A stretch of DNA of 15,288 nt from an uncultured Oscillibacter sp. (GTDB lineage: Bacteria > Bacillota > Clostridia > Oscillospirales > Oscillospiraceae), in contig CAMMCS010000027.1 in NCBI GenBank assembly GCA_946494635.1, forward strand, positions 1 through 15,288. The letters run 5' to 3'. A program made the translations under genes and the position numbers. Under the pieces are notes generated by a model that had not been told where the DNA came from, did no database searches, and saw nothing but the letters and a program-made list of their open reading frames with translations. Below, in pieces: positions 11,101 through 14,779 of the stretch (the stretch's first letter is position 1; every line of letters starts with the position of its first letter).

Positions 11101-12588
11101 GCTGATCGCGGTTACCTTGTAGTTATGGCCGGTGGCCTCTTGATAGTCCTTCTCGCCTGGCTGGATCGCCGCATTGTGGGTATGCTCTACCGATTCCCAC
11201 ACACCCTCGGAGACCTCCGTATAGTGGCGGTCGCAGGTGTACTGGTAATAGGCGTCTTCCGTGCAGGTAGCCGAAATTGTTTCGCGCTCTGCGTAATCAT
11301 AATTGATTCCCAGCGCCGGCAGGGTCTCCCGCAGGATCTTCGTCTCGTCATGATACTGGTAGCTATAAAGCCTCCATCCGGCCTGCTCACACTGGGCAGG
11401 CTGGTAGTCCGTCAGCGTCAGGGGGCTGACTGGGCCGGTGTAGCAGTTCACCTCGTTGTCAAACAAATCCTCAATATCCGCGTTTGGGGTCTTGATCAGG
11501 GTGCCCATTGTCACCTTCGTCTCGGTGCCATCGGGCCCCGTGATGGTCTGTTCGCCGTAGTAGGCGCTCAAAGCATTGTTGCCGAATGCCTCTTTTTTAA
11601 CCTCTGTCAGCACTTCCGACTCCACTGTCAGCGTTTTCATCCCGGTGAAGCCGTAGAAGGCGCGGTATCCGATGCTGGTCACCTTCTCCGGAATCGTCAG
11701 CTCCTGGACGCCCTCGTTATTGCCTTCCATGCTGCACGCAAAGGCCTCATCCCCAATGGTCACCAGGGTGCTGGGCAGGCTGATCGCACTGGCGGCCCGG
11801 TTCCCGGCGAAAGCGCCGACGCCGATCTCCGTGATCCCCTCCGGGATCGTGACCGTTTCCAGCTGGACGCCGGAGAAGGCCCGCTTCGGGATCTTGTTCT
11901 CTGTTCGCTCTGGAGTGCCGCCCTCTTCCGGGGTCTCCACCGCGGTGATACTGCCGCCCAGCTCCACGCCGTCGATCTGGCTGCAGCCGCTGAAGGCATA
12001 GGAGCCCAAGGTCTCCACGTTGGATAGGTCAAGGGTGCCCGTGTCCTCATTGCCCTCGTCCGTAAACGCCGCGCTGCTCAGGCCGGAAAAGGCATTCTCG
12101 CCAACGTATGTCAGGTTAGAGGCATCTTGGAACGTCACCTGATTTATGCCGCTTATTCCTGCAAAGGAATTATTGCCAATTCCTGTGATGCCGGCACCGA
12201 TAAAAATTTTGCTATAGCCGCCAGCTTTCCAGGGAGTATCATACGAATCATAATTAGGAATTGCAGAATTATCTGCCTCTGCTCCATCACCGGGGACAAT
12301 CATCATTACATATTCGTTGATTGTATCCTCCGCTGTCTCAAAGTGACGGCTGACTGTAATACGGTAAAGATCCGTATTAATAATGGGCAAATAGTTGCCT
12401 TTCTCGAACCGCGTTTCTCCCGCGGGCAGTGCGTTATTGAGTTCGGCAATTTTTTGATTTACCCAAGTATCAGCCGCCGAACCTGACGTCGGCGCACTAG
12501 CCGCCATAGCCGTCACCGGCAGCAGGGCGGCCACCATCACCGCCGCCAGAAAGCCGGACAGCATCCTCCGCAGAGCTTGTCGTTTCAT
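2152..12588 (-). CDS. Giant secreted SLH-anchored surface protein with BspA-like LRR and MBG/YDG-like repeats
   Basis: The protein has 3478 residues in one uninterrupted frame. The start ATG at 12588 has an ideal RBS (AAAGGAGG, 12597-12604, 8 bases away). Residues 1-30 form a signal peptide (basic KRQALRR, hydrophobic core, AMAA before the cleavage site). Residues about 125-345 are BspA-type leucine-rich repeats (ITEIGVGAFAGN, VTSIGYRAFYGF). Residues about 745-3165 are a long series of beta-sandwich modules introduced by YDG/YNG/YTG/YGE motifs, matching MBG and YDG families, with Ig-like inserts near 1205-1313 and 2285-2387. A run of 13 glycines occupies 3169-3181. An InlB B-repeat-like module follows (3182-3252), then SLH domains from about 3262 to the end. 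SLH domains bind pyruvylated secondary cell-wall polymer, so the protein is cell-surface attached; an adhesin role is inferred. There is no sortase motif and no enzymatic domain I can recognise. It lies 73 bp downstream of the recombinase-like gene with no visible promoter between, so co-transcription under the invertible promoter is likely. Confidence 0.9.
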   Translation of the reverse strand: MKRQALRRMLSGFLAAVMVAALLPVTAMAASAPTSGSAADTWVNQKIAELNNALPAGETRFEKGNYLPIINTDLYRITVSRHFETAEDTINEYVMMIVPGDGAEADNSAIPNYDSYDTPWKAGGYSKIFIGAGITGIGNNSFAGISGINQVTFQDASNLTYVGENAFSGLSSAAFTDEGNEDTGTLDLSNVETLGSYAFSGCSQIDGVELGGSITAVETPEEGGTPERTENKIPKRAFSGVQLETVTIPEGITEIGVGAFAGNRAASAISLPSTLVTIGDEAFACSMEGNNEGVQELTIPEKVTSIGYRAFYGFTGMKTLTVESEVLTEVKKEAFGNNALSAYYGEQTITGPDGTETKVTMGTLIKTPNADIEDLFDNEVNCYTGPVSPLTLTDYQPAQCEQAGWRLYSYQYHDETKILRETLPALGINYDYAERETISATCTEDAYYQYTCDRHYTEVSEGVWESVEHTHNAAIQPGEKDYQEATGHNYKVTAISDDGQITGSSGSTVTFVCQNSNHNPDHAEKQTVEILLKADAASGETQQTLRDVDLPQVDGGTLEWDEPDTPLTYNNNEVQYFPVTFTPDPETYSYLVDADKNPVTASSVETTHLQVGVLVERQELDFSRIAFGGASNLVTQDGSRVAITVSGAPEEGISEPEILYYNDSYSEMTPPPRDAEWTGEVSVTYTYDASVYFVDPETKFVYGTTDAPYDINVVEVGTSGTVTITHRYEIVYGDWSIVEAMALNPTYGDDAKETIRLLLVPAGTEIAWTYERINGTSGSGNGTAQMEGEGNSIDIAPIENAGDYRVAITLTNPSYGDPYELIRDVHVYKRPEALPQAVQGLVYNGRSQTGVADPGADALYEVSGNTGVDAKGYTATATLTEEAFANHCWLGQEEDEPSVKIPWSIGKRSVQTPTISTSVRSYVYSGDYRQLVTLPSSQIFEYKMEGTTIQGVFKGTGIVAFTIEEGRAKDAGNYTVSARLTDNNYYWVGTGAPSGGGLELAFTNPNWAITPAELNLPAWSLTNETYDGQPYEAPTSAVEALTAALNEQMKEDDTATFTGYTYSGADPTHTNAGRYTVTANYDYPATNYEIKGGSLFTRVTIEKATLTLAEPEKTKLSMPYSAAGYDVPAPTISGWPTHGVQEAALSYRYTYTPTGGDAQAQTEWTNGPIHVSAPGSYAMEVKVADSCTNYQSGICSYTFEITTADQTITLKKDDGTEVVAGTPVEITLNDIIRVTGEANGGNGGSISYADDGTGVVTVDAVTGTVTPLKVGEATVTVTAAAVKDPNSGLIMIEETSVSYKVNVAKGTPTIDVKDVETEYTYNGSAIPEGTSDTPGYKKATVSAPHEGAAKPALELEYAFYDGDEYETEEDVLAAGDIDAMGTPVNPGDYWLKVTYPGDDNYNETSDAVPITIEEASVGTIEASYSETYDGDGHDLAKEAVKIGDTITGAKVQVMQSATRPTEETSGWQDSPLYVKDVADSTGEGKHYWYKVSADGYTTEIGEIKVNITPKDVTITGDPKTQKPYDGLETMDQTGIDFSVIGAIGSEGFTVTASGEFEDKNAEDNKPLTITYTLEPTGGANISNYTFGSVAATAGDDGTGTVTREHTGEITKAPITVTGGVAAWDKTYDGETDVTLKKEDGGITFRGNVANDNVSVGLAAGAQGQTTDADVGNKTVTGIEEADFALSGSDMDNYIIAKVELTADVTVGITAVAPALTFDEAEGGQITTTFDGSELTVEEDYKATAAKPAGVSAAGTNPNGSVSYTFYEDPDYKTEYVNPNGGGNIPSAAGTYYLAAVYTPGSGDNYTTATAQVTVDIDPAGQEALTVTTNGYEDYYDGEAHPVGSVTVTETDGSSLEGSCTIYYKLGESGTETTDPSTLKVTNADTYTVYYRIVTANYGTHTGDFEAVVSPAEFTLSSGLTGKVDKAYDGNAEVDAKLDPVLTITAGKKADEITVTAKAAYDNKDVTEGNHINVTYTVTFKDEATAGNYKYVGSGTPSGTSTLTVTETAAGKITPKTVTITPEKDDLTKVYGEEDPDIGYTPEGLVDGDGASITGELARDPGEDAGDYALNLEQLVVSPNYKLQLAADAPKFTITPRPINVIIGDDDGIYGETPDLSGKTPQYEDTNSENKSGLAPDETEVAGLTLATDATARSDVSGSYKIYAEADGEEITAGTPTQVGNYRVTVTNGDYEVTKRPITITLEDQESFYGATLNKLTYTSALTNGEGAGIVNDDDENGLVIAPKFVGDETPVNQGTYTITADHSGEKAGNYEIKIVSGTYTIKPAELTVRYQYRSRNGNVGQPVENPLIFTNASVGDGGTELSTMPEGVTVVYSVGDSTKAEVDAEGVVTPIATGDTTVTATISVEPNGNYTVKEGTNASYELRISAGSMRLSVLPISGLTYNGQKHELVSVRGATDDMTIAFTVTKDGQTIGSGWSKENLPAATDAGTYEITWTATADDYIEDGDTFSVVISRALPEDVFEADTATAAFEAGTYSGNLKDLETLLPNYSGTVKYTSTLTDIADFASEDTYVLTLKNCGTTRITAELSGDDNYNPATSSYTLTVSAAANMIQYTVQDKQVTYNGQEHGIDLTVTSPADYTVRYNTVESTAPYSPEEPTFKDAGTYTVYFVISAAGAQDVYDSAVVQIDQARITSNMIQGVDASYPYTGSQITPGVSVVFRSGSYTETLTPGMDYEVDYGTNISGTGTVTVRALGTSVNFTDGDDKTFAIDAREASSLSAVLDRYFGYVNDNATNHAEATVTFGGTELVYGTDYTVTCSGGVKPDEYGVLTFTQVGTYTITVSFDVSDNYEGEIRLTYTLLPAKAGALTLNDGTSEIYTYGDKDINGTIRVYSGTTEVDDKGAYTLTYDYYPNEGTPVKGELYEEATTLGAAGLYVVTATGVSGSPYDGQTGTFVFLIQQRDLSDLTISVDNAAYTGSAVEPDVTVTGPGDPDRSTDYTVGYRNNVDAGTGYALITAAGNNFTGMAVQEFTIRPAARGFTVEDIPEQDYNNGKAVEPDVVVRDADDPNTILTEGRDYTVAYADNTEPTTQARAIVTGIGNYDGEEKTVYFTIKASQGQVFPFELTVARTSWTYDGTAKAGSITVTYNSSPLDINSDYTLTITTGGTTTAYTTTEAAINAMVDIGTYTVTATGLRAYAGRTDSVTVTISRSGGGGGGGGGGGGGDTRYTIEADAGSGGSISPSGTVRVSRGDDQTFRISADEGYAIDDVIVDGDSVGAVSRYTFENVREDHTIEASFRRLEQLADPNATGVADLLNTVDHNAFLNGFGDGSFRPDANMTRGQVAQMFYNLLLDKDVPGGMTFQDVPEDMWCAEAIRVISALGVVNGYSDGTFRPNQPITRAQFAVIAMRFADVEAPTGKAFTDVPADAWYYEEVTGAAGFGWINGYSDGSFRPNATVTRAQVAAITNRMLGRVADQAYINNHPDEIRSFTDVPATHWAYYSIMEAANRHDYRVEDGTEYWR
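2165..2810 (-). other. SLH domain array (cell-wall anchor)
   Basis: Three SLH domains are visible by their signature: GFGDGSFRPDANMTRGQVA, GYSDGTFRPNQPITRAQFA and GYSDGSFRPNATVTRAQVA (residues about 3262-3303, 3318-3370 and 3378-3429). The second and third begin with FQDVP or FTDVP. A further FTDVPATHWAYY half-repeat near residue 3442 runs to the C-terminus without the GY.DG.F.P core, so it is a truncated fourth unit or a C-terminal cap. Three functional SLH domains is the usual number for secondary-wall-polymer binding. Confidence 0.92.
3046..3084 (-). repeat. 13-glycine linker tract
   Basis: Thirteen consecutive glycine codons (GGC, GGG, GGT and GGA mixed) encode residues 3169-3181 between the last repeat module and the InlB-like/SLH anchor. 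It is probably a flexible hinge. Mixed codons reduce slippage risk, but the GC-rich tract is a plausible place for length variation. Confidence 0.9.
3090..10365 (-). repeat. MBG/YDG-like tandem module array in the giant surface protein
   Basis: About twenty related modules of roughly 70-120 residues can be picked out by the recurring anchor at the start of a strand: VYNGRSQTG, TYDGQPYEA, TYNGSAIPE, TYDGDGHDL, PYDGLETMD, TYDGETDVT, YYDGEAHPV, AYDGNAEVD, VYGEEDPDI, IYGETPDLS, TYNGQKHEL, TYNGQEHGI, PYTGSQITP, AYTGSAVEP, DYNNGKAVE and TYDGTAKAG. Modules commonly end in a G-(T/N)Y-(T/R)VT strand. Sequence divergence between units is high, so this is an old protein repeat rather than a recent DNA amplification. 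MBG and YDG domains are non-catalytic surface modules; ligand unknown. Confidence 0.75.
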
Positions 12589-12596
12589 CGTTTCTT

Positions 12597-12604
12597 CCTC
12601 CTTT
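12597..12604 (-). promoter_or_regulatory. Ribosome binding site of the giant surface-protein gene
   Basis: AAAGGAGG on the minus strand, 8 bases before the ATG at 12588, is close to consensus and supports efficient translation. In the 73-bp gap to the upstream stop codon I see no convincing -35/-10 pair, only a short GC dyad (12628-12644) without a T-tract. Confidence 0.85.
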
Positions 12605-12661
12605 GTCTGGGTATTCCTCTATCTCCACCGCCGGCAGCCGGCGGATCATTTTCCTCTCGCC

Positions 12662-13534
12662 TCAGCGGGCCGGCTCCAGCGCCGTGTCCGCCTCCCACCC
12701 GGCGGAGAGCTGCTCCGTCTCCAGCATCCGCTGGTAGGACTGCTCCGCCAGCTGCCGCACGGTCTCCTCCACCTCCGCCCAGGTGCGCTGGTACAGCCGC
12801 CGCAGCCCCCGGGGGCTGGCCCGGCTCTCCTCCACCCGGGCGTCCCGGCACAGGGCCTGGATCTCACCCGTCACCTGGGTGCGGCGCATGGGCCGGCCGC
12901 TGCGGGTGACAAACAGCGGCCCGGACGGGATCCCCTGCCGCCGGGCGTATGCCAGCAGCTCCCTCCGCAGGCAGTCCGGCAGAAGGACGCCGTCGGGCGG
13001 CAGCCGCCCCGCCGCAGCAGCCTCCGCCGTGACGCCGGCCAGCTCCCCGATCCGCAGCCCCGTCAGGGCAAAGACCTTGATGAGCAGGTAGGTCCGCTCC
13101 CGGTTCAGACGCCTGGCGGCCTGCAGCAGCCGCAGGTACTCCGCCCGGCTCAGGGCAGGCTGCGGCTCCTGAGAGACCTCCAGCCGGTCCGCCAGCTGCA
13201 GGTCCCGGCGCCCCATGTGATCCAGCAGGCCATTGACCGCGGAAATGCTGGTGTTCACCGTCCCGGGGGAATAGCCCTCCGCCAGCAGGGCGTCCCGCCA
13301 GGCGGCCAGGCTCCGCCGGGTGATCCGCTTGTCCGGGGGCAGGTATGTATAAAACCCCTCCAGCTTGGCGGCATACAGCCGGATCGTATCCCGTTCCCGG
13401 CCCTTGTCCGCCAGCCATCGCAGATGCTCCCGGATGGTATCCGGGTCCAGATACGCCCCGCCCTGCTCCGTCGGGAGGGACGCCGGCCCTCTGGCCGGCA
13501 TGCGCTTTCCCAGCTCCAGCTCTATCGCCATCAT
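12662..13534 (-). CDS. Tyrosine-recombinase family protein, catalytically degenerate
   Basis: The protein has 290 residues with a SAM-like core-binding domain (about 28-115) and a phage-integrase fold domain (about 125-270). Alignment by eye with the neighbouring recombinase (13871-14716) is clear: LTGLRIGEL versus ATGIRVSEV, LFVTRSGRPMRRTQV versus IFLTRSGKSVSRKQI, and PRGLRRLYQRTW versus PHNLRHLFARTF. Only the two arginines survive (R161, R245). The box-II His is Arg242, the second His is Gln268, the nucleophilic Tyr position is Ser277, and no lysine occupies the beta-hairpin. It should bind DNA but not cut it. The other two frames over the 3' end show no GHSS or Y motif, so this is not a simple frameshift. 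The start is ATG 13534 or the adjacent ATG 13531, with only weak SD-like AGGGG. It is the first gene downstream of the invertible segment and is probably co-transcribed with the giant surface gene. A regulator of inversion or a decaying gene are the alternatives. Confidence 0.85.
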   Translation of the reverse strand: MMAIELELGKRMPARGPASLPTEQGGAYLDPDTIREHLRWLADKGRERDTIRLYAAKLEGFYTYLPPDKRITRRSLAAWRDALLAEGYSPGTVNTSISAVNGLLDHMGRRDLQLADRLEVSQEPQPALSRAEYLRLLQAARRLNRERTYLLIKVFALTGLRIGELAGVTAEAAAAGRLPPDGVLLPDCLRRELLAYARRQGIPSGPLFVTRSGRPMRRTQVTGEIQALCRDARVEESRASPRGLRRLYQRTWAEVEETVRQLAEQSYQRMLETEQLSAGWEADTALEPAR

Positions 13535-13577
13535 CCCCTGTCAGCAAAAGCAATATTCTTCCATTTTTGATGCAGCA
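13535..13577 (-). other. Fixed leader between inverted repeat and operon
   Basis: These 43 bases lie outside the invertible segment, between the left inverted repeat and the start codon at 13534. No promoter elements are visible here. Transcription of the operon must therefore begin inside the invertible segment or read through from further upstream. Confidence 0.5.
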
Positions 13578-13598
13578 ACAAAATCACTATTTTGTCAT
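13578..13598 (+). repeat. Left inverted repeat (recombination site)
   Basis: Perfect reverse complement of 13848-13868. The internal dyad is ACAAAAT - CACT - ATTTTGT (13578-13595), with three further matching bases CAT. It lies 43 bp upstream of the start codon of the recombinase-like gene, so it becomes part of the mRNA leader when the promoter faces left. Confidence 0.9.
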
Positions 13599-13619
13599 AA
13601 ACGCACTGTCAGCAGTTTC

Positions 13620-13625
13620 ATCATA
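13620..13625 (-). promoter_or_regulatory. Isolated -10-like hexamer facing the operon in the present orientation
   Basis: TATGAT on the minus strand (5 of 6 to TATAAT) would place a start near 13613, just inside the left repeat and facing the operon. No acceptable -35 stands 16-18 bp upstream (sequence there is AAATTT-like) and there is no extended -10 TGn. A TTGACT exists at 13663-13668, but the 37-bp spacing is far too long. It is weak evidence for residual expression in this orientation. Confidence 0.2.
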
Positions 13626-13699
13626 CCCCACGCCGCGCGGGGAAATTTGGCGAAAAATGGAAAGTCAATTGATGAGATCCCAAAAAGTGCGCTCAATGT

Positions 13700-13735
13700 C
13701 CAGGGTCGGCAAATTTTTTTCCTTGCCGGCCCTGG
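13700..13735. other. Central hairpin of the invertible segment
   Basis: Arms 13700-13712 and 13723-13735 form a 13-bp stem with one G-T wobble around a 10-base loop rich in T (T at 13714-13720). A short TTTCC follows on the plus strand; no T-run follows on the minus strand. It may be a weak terminator isolating the promoter from outside transcription, or a protein-binding dyad. Confidence 0.5.
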
Positions 13736-13762
13736 TTTCCGTGTAAAAATACAGAAATTCGC

Positions 13763-13791
13763 TTGCATACCAGCTGTGATCGTGGTAAAAT
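13763..13791 (+). promoter_or_regulatory. Invertible promoter, now facing away from the surface-protein operon
   Basis: -35-like TTGCAT (13763-13768), exactly 17-bp spacer, and -10 TAAAAT (13786-13791, 5 of 6 to consensus). The spacer holds CAGCTGT (13771-13777), also present at the same distance from TAAAATT in the promoter of the active recombinase. As assembled it fires rightwards into the 3' end of that recombinase. After inversion it would lie with its -10 near 13655-13660 on the minus strand and drive the 12662-13534 gene and the giant gene with a leader of roughly 110 bases. Confidence 0.65.
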
Positions 13792-13847
13792 TGTCCAATA
13801 AGCAGGCGCGTTTATGTAGGAGCTCGCCTTTTCAGTCCGCGCGCTTA

Positions 13848-13868
13848 ATGACAAAATAGTGATTTTGT
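13848..13868 (-). repeat. Right inverted repeat (recombination site)
   Basis: Perfect reverse complement of 13578-13598. Here the dyad is 8 bp per arm (GACAAAAT - AGTG - ATTTTGTC, 13850-13869), because base 13869 extends the symmetry. The stop codon of the intact recombinase (13871-13873) begins 2 bases beyond the repeat. Confidence 0.9.
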
Positions 13869-13870
13869 CT

Positions 13871-14716
13871 CTAGCAGATAAGCCCCAGACGATTCAGTGT
13901 TCTGGCGTGTTCCGCGCTGGTGGCTGCCAAATAGATCCGGGTAGTCTCCACACTGCTGTGGCCCAGCACATCCGCCAGGCGCACCACATCACGGCAGGCC
14001 CGGTAGAAGGTCCGGGCAAACAGATGGCGCAGGTTGTGGGGGAAGACCTTCCCCGGCGCCACGCCGGCTCCGGCGCACAGGGACTTCATCTCCGCCCAGA
14101 TCTGTTTGCGGGATACGCTTTTTCCGCTTCTGGTGAGAAAGATCTCACCGGAGGCGATTTTTTCTTTCTCCGCGTATCTCAGCAGCTTCTGCCGCAGCCG
14201 GGCCGGCAGCAGGATAACCCGGATCTTCCCCTTGAGGGAGATTTCCGCAGAGCCCTGCCGGGCGGCCTCCACGGTGATATAGCGCACCTCGCTGACCCGG
14301 ATCCCGGTTGCGCAGATGGCCTCCAGCAGCAGGGCCAGGCGGGTCCGGCCCTGGCGGCAGGCGGTGCTCAGCAACCGGTCGTACTCCTGCCGGGTCAGCT
14401 GCCGGCTCTCCTCCCGGAAGGGCCGCCGCTGAATCCGCAGCGCCTTTACCCGACATTCCGGCCAGCCGGCAAAGGTGAAGAACTTGTTGATGGCGGCCGC
14501 CATGGAGTTGACTGTCACCGGGGCAAATCCCCGCCTGATCAGCGACTCCTTCCAGGCCGCGGCCCTCTCCCGCGTGACGGGCGCCTCTCCCAGCCAGGCG
14601 GCAAAGGCCCGCAGGTCCCGCAGATATTTCTCCCGGGTTCCGGGCAGTCGCTCCTCCGCCTGCAGTGCCCGGGCAAAGGTCTGGATCCCCTCTGCTGTAA
14701 TGATCCGGTCTTTCAT
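13871..14716 (-). CDS. Tyrosine recombinase, predicted invertase of the adjacent switch
   Basis: The protein has 281 residues from ATG 14716, chosen because AGGAGG (14725-14730) sits 8 bases upstream. The longer frame from a GTG at 14746 would put the RBS inside the coding region. The N-terminal SAM-like core-binding domain covers about 8-95 and the catalytic domain about 105-275. All catalytic residues are present: R140 (ATGIRVSE), K164 (LKGKIRVILLP), H227 and R230 (PHNLRHLF), H253 (LGHSS) and the nucleophile Y262 (TRIYL). The length is typical of XerC/D-like recombinases with no extra N-terminal arm-binding domain, which fits simple inversion or Xer-type sites more than a large phage integrase. 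The gene ends 2 bp from an inverted repeat of the predicted invertible promoter, and it has its own promoter. A chromosomal Xer or element integrase is less likely given the paired inverted repeats next to it. Confidence 0.92.
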   Translation of the reverse strand: MKDRIITAEGIQTFARALQAEERLPGTREKYLRDLRAFAAWLGEAPVTRERAAAWKESLIRRGFAPVTVNSMAAAINKFFTFAGWPECRVKALRIQRRPFREESRQLTRQEYDRLLSTACRQGRTRLALLLEAICATGIRVSEVRYITVEAARQGSAEISLKGKIRVILLPARLRQKLLRYAEKEKIASGEIFLTRSGKSVSRKQIWAEMKSLCAGAGVAPGKVFPHNLRHLFARTFYRACRDVVRLADVLGHSSVETTRIYLAATSAEHARTLNRLGLIC

Positions 14717-14724
14717 CGCAATCT

Positions 14725-14730
14725 CCTCCT
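14725..14730 (-). promoter_or_regulatory. Ribosome binding site deciding the recombinase start
   Basis: AGGAGG on the minus strand with 8-base spacing to ATG 14716. It fixes the start at MKDRIIT and rules out the upstream GTG at 14746. Confidence 0.85.
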
Positions 14731-14750
14731 GTCTGATATGCTGCACCCTA

Positions 14751-14779
14751 ATTTTACCGTCAGGACAGCTGTTTATGTA
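14751..14779 (-). promoter_or_regulatory. Promoter of the active recombinase
   Basis: On the minus strand, -10 TAAAAT (14751-14756) follows a weak -35-like TACATA (14774-14779) at 17 bp. The spacer carries the palindrome ACAGCTGT (14765-14772). CAGCTGT-N8-TAAAATT matches the invertible promoter at identical spacing (17 of 22 positions identical). The predicted start near 14744 leaves a leader of about 28 bases with the RBS. Confidence 0.55.

Larger units (their letters stand above)
13578..13868. mobile_element. Invertible DNA segment (inverton) with promoter, flanked by 21-bp inverted repeats
   Basis: The repeats at 13578-13598 and 13848-13868 are exact reverse complements over 21 bp and bound 249 bp of non-coding DNA. 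Identity stops abruptly outside both repeats, and there is no target-site duplication. Each repeat contains arms ACAAAAT and ATTTTGT around an asymmetric CACT core, as expected for a tyrosine recombinase crossover site. The inverted orientation of two asymmetric cores predicts inversion rather than excision. An intact tyrosine recombinase gene ends 2 bp from the right repeat. The segment carries a sigma70-like promoter on the plus strand and a central hairpin but no ORF of note. It is less GC-rich (about 49%) than the flanking genes. Known parallels are invertible promoters upstream of surface-structure loci in gut bacteria and the cwpV switch of Clostridioides difficile. Confidence 0.85.

Noticed and set aside
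12662..12867. Frameshift hiding an intact catalytic C-terminus in the proximal recombinase homologue
   Set aside because: The two alternative minus-strand frames over this stretch contain no GHSS-like or Y-nucleophile motif, while the annotated frame still aligns with the neighbour (LAEQSYQ, LETEQLS). Substitution, not frameshift, explains the loss.
13345..13859. Plus-strand frames through the invertible segment (13345-13746 and 13365-13859)
   Set aside because: They overlap the recombinase-like gene antisense, lack an RBS, and cross the repeats and the promoter.
13578..13868. A MITE or small insertion element with 21-bp terminal inverted repeats
   Set aside because: No target-site duplication is visible, the repeats carry an internal dyad with asymmetric core typical of a recombinase site, and a matching recombinase gene abuts one end. 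Inversion explains the structure better, although a MITE is not formally excluded.
14717..14746. Upstream GTG start for the active recombinase (291 residues)
   Set aside because: The added residues are encoded by the RBS region itself; AGGAGG with 8-base spacing clearly serves ATG 14716.
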